Part shown: piece by piece, positions 26,678 through 36,215 of the stretch
How the letters are laid out: each line of letters opens with the position of its first letter
Numbering within the stretch: the first letter of the stretch is position 1
Assembly (NCBI GenBank): GCA_949710005.1
Contig: OX453287.1
Span: 7,844,386-7,908,385 of the forward strand
Length of the DNA: 64,000 bases
Direction: 5' to 3'
From: Ricordea florida
Taxonomy: Eukaryota; Cnidaria; Anthozoa; Corallimorpharia; Ricordeidae
The notes under the pieces: generated by a model
Told to the model about the DNA's origin: nothing
The model's database searches: none
Seen by the model: only the letters and a program-made list of their open reading frames with translations
Translations under genes and position numbers: made by a program

Positions 26678-29600
26678 CTAATACAAAGGTTTTGTGTGAA
26701 TTCCATCTTCGTCAACTCTTCTTTTATCATAATATGCGTTAAGTCCTAATTTGTTTTGAGTATATGTTACAATTTCGTTTTTATTAACTCTAAAACCTGT
26801 GTTTTTCACCCTATCTATTGACCCTTTTAAAGCTTCATAGTATCTACCCCACGTCATATTGTTTTGGTGCTGTATTGTCCCTTTACAACTAAACTTTGTT
26901 TTTCCCTTTCCATCATCGGCGTAATAACATTTTGGTGAAAGAGCAATCATTCTTATTCCTTCAAACTCTTTCTTAAACAGCCCCGGTGTTCTATCGTGAT
27001 ATTTTGTGGTTGATAGAAATTTTGCTTTACCTTCCCTAAAATATTCATTTCGTAATTCCTGTTTTACAAGATTATCCAAATCTTCATCCGAAAATGCAAA
27101 GTAATAGCTATCTGTATCTGAATAAATCAACTCAAAATCGCTTCTGTCAAAATAATAATCAATAAAATCGTAGTAAAATTCTAACATTCTAAGTTTGGAT
27201 AGTTGATATACAGCGATTCCGCACTGATAAGGGGTGGTTATTTCTACACTCCGTTTCCTTTTGATTATTTCATAAGTTTCCTTTATCTTTTCCATATCTA
27301 CAAAGAACGGGCTTCTAATAGCCATATTAACATCATCCTCGTCTTGAGTATAACTTGTATTCTTGTGTTCCTGTTTATTTTCAATCATTTTGCCATAAAA
27401 TGCGTTTCCTTTTAGTTTGTTGGTATCAGCCAATTCTTTACAACCTTTATATTTTGGTTTTAGTTTTTCTATCAAACCCCCCTTCTCCGTATTGGCTTCA
27501 ATAAATGTTAATATATCAGGAAATTGGTTTAATTCATTAGTAAGGGCTACGACATCATCATCAAAATCTTTACTTAACTTTTCCAGAATAACCTGAATAT
27601 CACCATCTCTTCTAGCATTGCTTACTTCACTTGGAAACCACTCAAAGGGTTTACCCGGTTGATATTCTAAAATTTTATGAACAGCTGTTATTACCAAACC
27701 ATGATTAAGATACCATTTTATTTTAGGTGTATATAGTAAAATTTCCTTTGCTCTTGTAACGCTCAACAATTTTAGTGCTCCTTTTATAGTTTTTCTGCCT
27801 GTAGCTTTTTGATACTCTTTCATATGATCAGGTATTAAATTTTCATGGACAGTATCTACAACATATAAAGGCGGCATCTCCTCAAATTTTTCCAAAAGAT
27901 TATCTGGTGTGTGAATATCCACTTGGCAGAAACCGAAAAATTTATCTGTAAGAATATCATTGCAAATTTTTTTAATATATTCAGAATCTGTTGGATTTTT
28001 TACTTCAAAATATTTCTCTTTACCGCAAGGCATTTCCATCCCCGACACCGATAAATACAAACTATTTGCATCATACCCGCGGATAGTTTTGCATGGTTTT
28101 GGATTTTTATAATTATTAGAACGAATAAATGACTTGCCAACCTCAACCCAACGAACAAAAACCTGGGCCTGACCCCCGACCATGCCTGTTTTTAAAAGAT
28201 CATAAGCTTTATTTTTACTGCATTTAGTACATTCTTTTCTTATAGTAAAGCATTTTTTACATTTTCCCTTGCCGCTTTTCGGTTTTTCACAATTGACACT
28301 GCATACACAATAGCAAGGATCGCCTGGAGTATACAAATCACACTTTCCTTTATTATTTTTTATGGCTTTATTCAGCACATATCTCATTGATATTCCTGGT
28401 ATTGATACCGCGTCTTTCAGCATGTCTATTTCATCACAGAAATATTTTGCGCGTGTTTTTTCAACCGCTTCTACAAAAGGAATAACATCACCTTGGTTAT
28501 ACTCTATCAACCAATCCTTCATGGTTATACACCCTCTTTTTTTCATTTCGGTCTTATATTCTTCATATTCTTGGGGGGATATTGTTATTTTCTTTTTGAG
28601 ATCTGAGTAAAAATCTTCATATTTTACAGGGCCAATGTGAGAAAGCTTATCATAACTATCCAAAAATTGATAGGGAAAGAAACGTTTTTGCTGTTCGCAG
28701 TTGTTTGCTTTACACCACTTATCAAACGAAAGCCCGGGTGCTAAGTAATTAATCATATCCAAAAATTTAAAACGGGGATTTTTAAGGTACATATATTTGT
28801 TTTCTTTTTTTGCCACATTTAGTGTGCCCACCATCTCAGCAAAACTATTTACAAAATGTATCTTAATCATATTAAAATCATACTTTCCTGAATTAAAACC
28901 TAAAACTGGAACTTGATTACACCACTCTTCATGCATCTCTTTTACTTTTTTGGGAATACTATCTTCATCCGGAAGAGAATAATCCTCCCGCACTTTTTTA
29001 ACAATATCTTTTTGTCTTCTTTCCAAATCTTGAACAAAATCTTTTATAAGCTCTTCTGGATTATTATTCACAAAACACGTTGGTTTTTTCGATAAATTAT
29101 CAGATATAGCTATACTAATCGGAACATGTTTATTAATAAAAGTTAGATCTTCAGTAACCCTTTCCGATTTTTTTGGTTGCATTGCTTCAGAATCCCAAAC
29201 AATAAAATATGGATAGTGAAAAAATTTCTTTTTAAATTTTACATATTTTAATTCAGGGTTTTCGCACTCCCAAACAGATACTAAATTATACCCCAAAGAT
29301 TTGATTACTTGTTCCTTTCTCATTGTTTCGTTGTATCTAATTTTATCAAAAGTTGAACAGGGGCATCCATGCCATTTACACCCATAAAATTGAAAAACTG
29401 TATTAGTCGCAGGTTCGTAACCATCCACCAAAAAAATCTCCTTCTCGCCGTCCTTAACGCATCTTTCACCGCCATGTCCACATAGAGCATGATGAATATG
29501 TTTACCTATAAGTTCAGACTGTTTCTCTATCCATCTGCATCCAACATAACTAAATTGGGTATTTCCGCCATAAAATATTTTTTCTGAGCTGCTCATTGTT

Positions 29601-31264
29601 GGAACACATTTTTTACCTTTACAAATTACTTGTGTTTTTCCTCCTGTACATGTATTGTCATTCAAATGTCTATTATAATTATCATGTCTGTTAAATCTTT
29701 GTGCACATCCATGACATTCCCAACTATTAGTCAACATCGGTAAATCTTTTATGTAAAAACAGTGATCATTATGAATTCCCGCATCCAAAGTTGGTAATTG
29801 TTCTTTGATTTTACCTTTTCCATACACCAAGACCCACGTTTTTTTGTCTTCTTTTGGCTCAAATATCCTAATGTTAATATCAAAAAACTTTGAGATATCT
29901 TCAAGTTCAATAAGATCCGTTCCTTTTATATCTTCTTCTTTCAGATTTGGTTTACCATAAAATTCTTGGGCTAGTTTTAAAGCTAATTGTTTTATTCTTT
30001 CGGCGGGTCTATTTTTCTCATCAAGATAGTTCCTAAACACGGCCAGGGTATTCCAAAAACACATTTTGTTGCCATAATTATCAAGAGCATGAATAGATTT
30101 CTTCTTGTGTAGCCAATCTGGTAAAGGACCACAACCCATTAAAGTTTCATTTGTATGAATTATTTTCACATGAACTTCGTTAAAAACAACTCTACCTTGA
30201 TATACGCCAGGTTTTTTGACAACTTCTGTTGCTGGAAGATACGCTTTATTCCACACTTCTACGTTATCCAAATCTAGTCTTTTTATTTCACATTGTTCAA
30301 TGTACTCCTCAATTTCTTTTAATGTTTTTAAAGCTCCAAGTTTTTTTCCCGAAATTGTTTTGTGGTACTCAACTATTTCTCCTTTTCCCCGATGAATTTC
30401 TGCTTTGAAACCATATACAACCCTTGTTCTCATCTGTATCTCCGGTCTTAATCTATCCATAATTAGTTGTGATATGTCATTATTAAGATCCGCATTTATT
30501 ACAATGTTGTTTTGCCCCACCATCTCGTCTGGTTCTCTTCCAAAAGGAATAAATTTAAAATTTGTTGGAGGTCTTAGTTTAATTTTCTTATCTTTATGTT
30601 CGACTGTTTCTGATTTATTTTGTGTTTGATTATTAGCCCTTTTTCTAGCGGGTGGAATTGGTTTTATGATTTTCTTATTTGTTAGATTTTGTAAAGATTC
30701 ATAAAACTTTTTTCTATCTTCCACTTTGTAAGTTTTAATTATATTCCTTTTGGGTTTATTGGGTAAATTTTTATTAGTTGTAACTGTAACCTCTTCATAA
30801 AACTTTTTTCTATCTTCCACTTTGTAATTTTTGAATATTCTTTTTGGCGAGGGTTTTTTAGAGTTTTTGGTATCCTTAACAGCTTCAAAAAACTTTATTC
30901 TTTCTGACACTTTTGAATTTTTGGGTGGAATATTTTTTACAGGGGTTGGGATAGGTCTTTCCTTCTGTTTAGGAATATTTTTTACTGGGTTTGGGATAGT
31001 TCTTTCCTTCTGTTTAGGAATATTTTTATTTTCAGGTTTGGTAAAAGCTGGTGGTCGGCGTGGTGGTGTGCCTGGGCGGGGGGTGGGCGGGGGGCTACCT
31101 GGAGGAGTGCCAAGTTGTGGTTCCACATTATCATACATTTCAACAAGTTCAGGAATTTTTCGCAATTCTTTTAAAAGGTCACTTTTTCTCCTCAATTTTG
31201 ACCTACCTTTAATATTATATTCTTTTGCAAGTTCTTTCAGTTGACCAACATTAAGTCTATCCAT
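26678..31264 (-). CDS. Polinton DNA polymerase B (protein-primed type) with N-terminal modules
   Basis: 1,528 residues. Order: SAP-like module (1-40, NIKGRSKLRRKSDLLKEL); Pro-rich linker with three repeats of a KVEDRKKFYE word; an OTU-like cysteine-protease-type region (Cys near 400 in MCFWNTL, His near 500 in HNDHCFYI); a C2H2 finger (515-538); a nuclease-like segment (VDGYEPATNTVFQFYGCKW, near 620); then the exonuclease and polymerase. Exo motifs are VWDSEAM (about 690), FNSGKYDFNMI and YNQGDV. Polymerase motifs are A GYDANSLYL (about 1066), B KGNAFYGKM (about 1287) and C YSDTDSYYF (about 1383). The start lies in the right terminal repeat. It copies the element from a protein primer, by family analogy. 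Confidence 0.93.
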   Translation of the reverse strand: MDRLNVGQLKELAKEYNIKGRSKLRRKSDLLKELRKIPELVEMYDNVEPQLGTPPGSPPPTPRPGTPPRRPPAFTKPENKNIPKQKERTIPNPVKNIPKQKERPIPTPVKNIPPKNSKVSERIKFFEAVKDTKNSKKPSPKRIFKNYKVEDRKKFYEEVTVTTNKNLPNKPKRNIIKTYKVEDRKKFYESLQNLTNKKIIKPIPPARKRANNQTQNKSETVEHKDKKIKLRPPTNFKFIPFGREPDEMVGQNNIVINADLNNDISQLIMDRLRPEIQMRTRVVYGFKAEIHRGKGEIVEYHKTISGKKLGALKTLKEIEEYIEQCEIKRLDLDNVEVWNKAYLPATEVVKKPGVYQGRVVFNEVHVKIIHTNETLMGCGPLPDWLHKKKSIHALDNYGNKMCFWNTLAVFRNYLDEKNRPAERIKQLALKLAQEFYGKPNLKEEDIKGTDLIELEDISKFFDINIRIFEPKEDKKTWVLVYGKGKIKEQLPTLDAGIHNDHCFYIKDLPMLTNSWECHGCAQRFNRHDNYNRHLNDNTCTGGKTQVICKGKKCVPTMSSSEKIFYGGNTQFSYVGCRWIEKQSELIGKHIHHALCGHGGERCVKDGEKEIFLVDGYEPATNTVFQFYGCKWHGCPCSTFDKIRYNETMRKEQVIKSLGYNLVSVWECENPELKYVKFKKKFFHYPYFIVWDSEAMQPKKSERVTEDLTFINKHVPISIAISDNLSKKPTCFVNNNPEELIKDFVQDLERRQKDIVKKVREDYSLPDEDSIPKKVKEMHEEWCNQVPVLGFNSGKYDFNMIKIHFVNSFAEMVGTLNVAKKENKYMYLKNPRFKFLDMINYLAPGLSFDKWCKANNCEQQKRFFPYQFLDSYDKLSHIGPVKYEDFYSDLKKKITISPQEYEEYKTEMKKRGCITMKDWLIEYNQGDVIPFVEAVEKTRAKYFCDEIDMLKDAVSIPGISMRYVLNKAIKNNKGKCDLYTPGDPCYCVCSVNCEKPKSGKGKCKKCFTIRKECTKCSKNKAYDLLKTGMVGGQAQVFVRWVEVGKSFIRSNNYKNPKPCKTIRGYDANSLYLSVSGMEMPCGKEKYFEVKNPTDSEYIKKICNDILTDKFFGFCQVDIHTPDNLLEKFEEMPPLYVVDTVHENLIPDHMKEYQKATGRKTIKGALKLLSVTRAKEILLYTPKIKWYLNHGLVITAVHKILEYQPGKPFEWFPSEVSNARRDGDIQVILEKLSKDFDDDVVALTNELNQFPDILTFIEANTEKGGLIEKLKPKYKGCKELADTNKLKGNAFYGKMIENKQEHKNTSYTQDEDDVNMAIRSPFFVDMEKIKETYEIIKRKRSVEITTPYQCGIAVYQLSKLRMLEFYYDFIDYYFDRSDFELIYSDTDSYYFAFSDEDLDNLVKQELRNEYFREGKAKFLSTTKYHDRTPGLFKKEFEGIRMIALSPKCYYADDGKGKTKFSCKGTIQHQNNMTWGRYYEALKGSIDRVKNTGFRVNKNEIVTYTQNKLGLNAYYDKRRVDEDGIHTKPLY

Positions 31265-31525
31265 GTTGTTATTTTTTAACTTTACTTCTTACTTTTAAAT
31301 CATTTTTTTTATTCGCAATATCTGATAAAAATTTACGAGATCTTTAGGAACCTTTACGGTTGTTTGTCTAATCTTCACCTTTTGCTTGATCTTGTGTAAT
31401 TTTGAGTGAATCTTGAGTGATAACAAAAAATGTGCGCGCGTGTGTGTGTGTGAAAACAACAACATGTGTGTGTGTGAAAACAACAACATGTGTGTGTGTG
31501 GGGGAAACTACTCTCATCCACTACT
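31260..31525. repeat. Polinton right terminal inverted repeat
   Basis: Mirror copy of the left repeat, identical apart from an A-run longer by about two bases. It holds the start codon and promoter box of the polymerase gene. Confidence 0.93.
31291..31299 (-). promoter_or_regulatory. Upstream box TTTAAAAGT, polymerase gene
   Basis: 35 nt before the start at 31,264. It is the mirror copy of the box at 15,868, since both lie in the terminal repeats. Confidence 0.5.
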
Positions 31526-31530
31526 GAAGG
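31526..31530. repeat. Target-site duplication, right copy (GAAGG)
   Basis: GAAGG directly after the Polinton end CCACTACT. Confidence 0.7.
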
Positions 31531-31760
31531 TCTCAGTTGGTTTAGAAAACAAGTGCTCGTATCAAGGATAGACTGTTTCTCGAATCTTGCTCCTTTGTAA
31601 ATATACGTGTGTAGAGAAATAATTTCTTTGTCATAAATGTCATCTGAAAATTTGATTTTTGGTTATTTCTGCTGGTTTCGCTTGTTTAATGAAGGTGTTT
31701 ACTTTCTCTTGTGTAGTTTCCCGCAAGGAGAGATTTATTAATGAGGTTGCCGTCGTTCTT
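31531..31760 (-). pseudogene. Reverse transcriptase part of the Penelope-like retroelement, right half
   Basis: Minus-strand frames read EKVNTFIKQA, FSDDIYDKEIISLHTYIYKG, ARFEKQSILD and, next to the Polinton, SKPTETF, the part that precedes the pieces at 15,151-15,643. A frame change and a stop are visible, so the copy was or became dead. The upstream catalytic palm was not found to the right of 31,760. Confidence 0.55.
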
Positions 31761-31942
31761 TTAAGCCGTAGCGGCTTTATTTTGGCTTCCTAACCTTTTG
31801 CGGTCTTTGCGCCTCTTATTGAGGTATTTTCGTGTACCTAAGACCCTTTCTTTCTTATCTGCACACTCAGAGAGCAGGCAAGGATAGGATTAAACTTATT
31901 CTTTATTGGCGTTCTCAAAATCTGACATGCTTTTCATAAGAA

Positions 31943-32124
31943 ATTGGGATAATCAAACAAGTTGATAAAGTAATTTGTACCACCGTAAGGTGAAAGAAGG
32001 GGGGTTGGTTAGCCCTTCGTCATCATGTCGCTCTGACGAAGGGCTAACGCTCGAACGTCAGCACCCCCTTCTTTTACCTTAGGATGGTACAAATTACTTT
32101 ATCAACTTGTTTGATTATCCCAAT
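31943..32124. mobile_element. Foldback MITE, 182 bp with about 60-bp arms
   Basis: Left ATTGGGATAATCAAACAAGT is mirrored by ACTTGTTTGATTATCCCAAT. The centre contains TCTGACGAAGGGCTAACGCT, a dispersed word also at 1893. Related to the foldback at 58,414. Confidence 0.85.
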
Positions 32125-32393
32125 GTCTAGAGCTTGACCTACCAGTTTATGTCTAGATACTATACTATGTGATAACTTACCTTCAAAGCCAAGCAATATA
32201 TGTAAAATTCAACCATGAGCCCTTTACCACCAAGAACAGAATCCTCCTATATCTTGGCCATTATCAGAAGTTAACATTTGTACTCTAGAGATACTATTTA
32301 ACAAATCAAAACAATACTTCAACCATAACAACAATGAAAAAACCTCTCCTCCCTGTTAGTTTCAGAGCTGTTGTATCCTATGATGTGGGCCGC
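32125..32393. other. No feature seen
   Basis: AT-rich, no domain or repeat recognised. Confidence 0.5.
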
Positions 32394-33045
32394 AGTAAGC
32401 AAGTGAATTCATAATGCCAAGCTGCCTAACTCACAGAATCACGGGTGTGCCACCTAGTGTTTCTGTTGCATCTCACAACTCGCACTTAGGAGTTCCAGAC
32501 ACCATGGCATTATAAATAACACTTGTTCAGTCAAATTAAAATGAATGTAAGCCCCTAAATTCATCATTTAGTAAGCAAGTGAATTCATAATGCCAAGCTG
32601 CCTAACTCACAGAATCACGGGCGTGCCACCTAGTGTTTCTGTTGCATCTCAAAACTCGCACTTAGGAGTTCCAGACACCATGGCATTATAAATAACACTT
32701 GTTCAGTCAAATTAAAATGAATGTAAGCCCCTAAATTCATCATTCAGTAAGCAAGTGAATTCATAATGCCAGGCTGCCTAACTCACAGAATCACGGGCGT
32801 GCCACCTAGTGTTTCTGTTGCATCTCAAAGCTCGCACTTAGGAGTTCCAGACACCATGGCATTATAAATAACACTTGTTCAGTCAAATTTAAATGAATAT
32901 AAGCCCCTAAATTCATCATTTAGTAAGCAAATGAATTCATAATGCCAAGCTGCCTAACTCACAGAATCACGGGCGTGCCACCTAGTGTTTCTGTTGCATC
33001 TCAAAACTCGTACTTAGGAGTTCTAGACGCCTTGGCATTATAAAT
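32394..33045. repeat. Tandem array, 3.7 units of 176 bp
   Basis: Unit starts at 32,394, 32,570, 32,746 and 32,922, each AGTAAGCAAGTGAATTCATA or close. Units are nearly identical, so recent amplification. Within each unit CATAATGCCA and TGGCATTAT form an inverted pair about 110 bp apart. Confidence 0.92.
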
Positions 33046-35750
33046 AAATATAATTAATAACTTTCAGAGAACAGTATCACAATGAAGGTACCCTTAAAAC
33101 TGATTTGATAGTGCCTGCCATCAACTTGAATGCCATTTTTCTTTAATGTGTCCTTCTTCTTGTTCAAGCTGGTAACCAGTCATTAAATCTACCCTAAGAA
33201 ACAAAATTTTTAAATTGAATTATCCAGTTATAAAAAGTCTGAATGTAGTCATGGAAATAAAACTGCCTCTTCAGATAGCAAACTGGAGAATGCAGGGATC
33301 ACTCCTTGTCCACCACGCTCAAATCAAATAATGACTTCACAGTGTTCTGAGCGAACTTTTCCTTTCCTGACCAGAGAGAGCATTCCCCTGGGACAGCCCC
33401 GAGTGTCTCTACTTCGCTATCGCAAATTTGTTCAATCTTAGCCACCAAACTTTTGGTAGATTAGCGGAGTTTCACTTTCTTGGTCTTCGGTGATAGATCT
33501 TGATCTAATTTTAATTGAGCAATGGCTCTTTTCATGGATGGCTATGGAGTTGGAGGCTGTGAGGAACTTTCGTGGCATTTGGCGCGCTTTGACTACATTT
33601 TGGCGGGCTCGGTGTTGATGTTGGATTGTTCGTCTGGAGCCATTGCAAACTCGAAATTTCCCTTTTTAACGCCGCCACTTCTGCCTCCAGAGCTTTCTCC
33701 TTCGCCTTAGCCTTAGTCGCTTCCTACTCGAGTATTATTCTGTGCATCATTAAACCCTACGGCATCCGTATTGACAATATAAACAAGTGAAAGAAACTAC
33801 CTCGTTCAGATAAATGGGCACCTTTCCAGCGACTTCAGCCTTAAAATTACGAGAGGAAGTCCAAAGGCTGCCACAACGAACACATCTTCAGCATACCCCT
33901 TTGAAAACCACTTAGAACGAGCGAGAAAACCATCCGCTTCCCGTCTGAAGTCCCGCCAGCGTACACACGCGTAATCTGAAGGAAACAGCTTCGCCGTGGA
34001 AGAAGAGCGGAAGAAAGATGGTTTGGTAGAACACAGATTCTAATTCAAAGCAAACCACGTCGTCACAGCGTTTAATGAGGTTGAAAACACTTTTTGTAAT
34101 TCGTACGAAGGCGTTTCACAAGAAGACACTGTTAGCTCTCGGACCATCAACGAAGATATATATATATTTTTAGAGTTTGCGCTGCAGAGTTGATCAACTT
34201 CCATAAAAAGGAAAATCCAATTACTGCTGTCATTCTGACTGTTAATTTTTTACGAACAGATCGACCCAAGCTGGTAAATCTTGCCAGAGAGAACTTATCT
34301 ACAATATAAATGTACAGCTTCTTGTACCTAAGCAAATACCGTAGTACAATCAAATGCAGGCTCAAAACTATGACGGCCTCTGTTTTAACTTCTACGTACG
34401 ATCGCTTGCGGGGAAGGGCAGCGAGGGCAGTCGAAACTTTAAAGTGAGAACAAATTAGTTGCGACAAATGAGTACCGAATGGCTTTAACAGGGCATTAGA
34501 ACCGCATGTGTGTGTTCCTGTTTTTAAAATCTAATGATAGGATAGTTCTGTCGTACACAAATTCTCGCCTTCACCGGGTTGACTGAACAAAGCCTTGTAT
34601 GTAAGCTTAAATGCATTTATTTATTTTAAAAAAAATTATATAAGTTTATTTTCTTAATTAATTTATTTATTTCAAGAAGAGAAAGCAACATTTAAGAGCG
34701 ACGGTCAGAAATATCGACCATTGAGTGGCAAGAGTTGAAAAATTAATTTCGCTTATTGTCTGACTATAAAAGGCCACTAAGAATAGAAGAAATTTAATGT
34801 ATTTCTTTTTCTTCCGGAGCGCTTAATTCTGAGAAAACTGAGAAAAACGAATTTGACCCGCGACGATCCCGAAAGGTCCCGCAAGCAAGTGTGAAATTGA
34901 TATTTTAAACTGACTTTTGGTCTTCAAGGAAAAACGATTCAAAGGATCATAACACAGAATTTTGATAGAGTGAGTGCCGTACTTTCACAGAAACTATATG
35001 ACTTATCTTTATTGTTGTTCATAAATAGCAAACAACGCGCAGGAAAGTGCTCTATTTTCAAACGTAAAAAATCCCGCAAATACCTCCTTAATTCAAATGT
35101 TTTTTTCACTATGTGGTATAATTCAGATTTTCCTTTTAACTATGTCATTAGAGGGATTTAAGGTTGTTCTTGATAATATGTTAGAATCAGCATGGGTTTT
35201 CTTTACAGCGCCTCACACTAAGGTTTTGAAATGACCGTAATTCATTCAAATTTCTAAAACGGCTGAGTAAACAATTCTTGTTGCGTGACCGTAACGTCAA
35301 GAGGAGTTTTTCCACAGCTGACCGGAATATACACGAAAGCGTACTTAAAACGATTCTGGTGTGCGCTTTTCGTCCTTTTTTATTGAAAAAAAGGTAATCG
35401 GCCAAAGAGAGGTTATTTTTTCTCATTGTTAAGGTGGAAGTTTTCTTTTTCAATGTAAGATGTTTTCACTGATAAATATCAGGATGTAATTTGATTAGCT
35501 CTCGGCTAACCTGTTTAACTTTTATACTTGTTTTTTTCGCTTCCTTTGGTTTCAGAAGAATCGGAACAGAGAGACAAAAATGATAGATGCTTTTTAATTT
35601 GATATTTACTTCAATTGTGAGGATCTATTTTTATTATTTGTTAAAGAAATGACAGAGTTGGCAAAAACTTGAAGCAGTTTACTAGCTCTAGCGTATTAGT
35701 AAATTGAATTAGTCAATTAAATGTAGAAAAATTTAATTAGCGAAGTTGGA
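33046..35750. other. About 2.7 kb without an assigned gene
   Basis: The minus strand at about 33,816-34,065 has an 80-codon open stretch (KLFPSDYACVRWRDFRRE, EDVFVVAAFGLPLVILRLK) without a start codon or known domain. It may be an exon or repeat-derived. The remainder is AT-rich with no domain. Confidence 0.4.
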
Positions 35751-36215
35751 GTGAATTTGCTTTGCCAGTTTTCTGTCATCATGGACGTTAAGTGCGCTTT
35801 TAGCTCCTTAGTCGGCGGTTCTTGCTCTTATGACCCCAGAGATAGGGGCCGATCAACTGAGGTTATTCCATTTCTGAACTGTAAAAGAGACATCGCGGGT
35901 CATAAGTCTTCGTTGTCAATAACTGACGTAGAAACCGAAATCGAACTTATTTTGGGAAGAGTATCTACATCCTTTTCTTCGGAGTTAAACCTTTCGGAAT
36001 TAACGATTTGTCCCCGGCACCGCTCATCTCTTGGTATTGGGTGGCGTCGAGGATCGAATCTGTGCCGAGTTCCTCCGCCAGTCTCGAAGCACGACTTTTT
36101 TACAGTCTTTTTAGCGATTATTACGTCGTCAATGTATTCCATGAAAGACTATTTTTCTGGCTGCCTTGATCCCCTCCCCGTCCCCCACCCCACAGTTTGC
36201 GCTTTGCGCATATAA
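35751..36215 (+). CDS. Candidate host exon with a Cys/His motif, uncharacterised
   Basis: An open frame of 154 codons; the Met at 35,781 (MDVKCAFSSLVGG) may be the better start. The acidic-helical centre (ITDVETEIELILGRVSTSF) leads to LTICPRHRSSLGIGWRRG followed by SNLCRVPPPVSKH, a C-x2-H...C arrangement that I recall from uncharacterised cnidarian proteins. The last 40 codons look less protein-like, so a splice donor before about 36,100 is likely. No function assigned. Confidence 0.4.
   Translation: MNLLCQFSVIMDVKCAFSSLVGGSCSYDPRDRGRSTEVIPFLNCKRDIAGHKSSLSITDVETEIELILGRVSTSFSSELNLSELTICPRHRSSLGIGWRRGSNLCRVPPPVSKHDFFTVFLAIITSSMYSMKDYFSGCLDPLPVPHPTVCALRI

Larger units (their letters stand above)
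15644..31525. mobile_element. Polinton/Maverick element, looks whole
   Basis: A 15.9-kb element with terminal inverted repeats of about 265 bp and the full Polinton core: protein-primed-type DNA polymerase B, retroviral-type integrase, A32-like ATPase, double-jelly-roll capsid candidate and smaller capsid candidate. All expected frames are open over family-typical lengths and I count no obvious break in the core genes. An adenovirus-type maturation protease was not recognised. The two terminal repeats differ only by about two bases in a homopolymer run, so the insertion is young. GAAGG borders both ends; the family norm is a 6-bp duplication, so the sixth base has changed or the end is off by one. 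It sits inside a Penelope-like reverse transcriptase frame. Confidence 0.93.

Noticed and set aside
30831-31244. Plus-strand frame of 137 codons with hydrophobic Gly-rich repeats
   Set aside because: It is antisense to the Pro- and Lys-rich linker of the Polinton polymerase.
15644-31525. A separate adenovirus-type maturation protease in the Polinton
   Set aside because: No frame showed a convincing His...Asp/Glu...Cys arrangement of that family; the OTU-like region in the polymerase is a different kind of domain.
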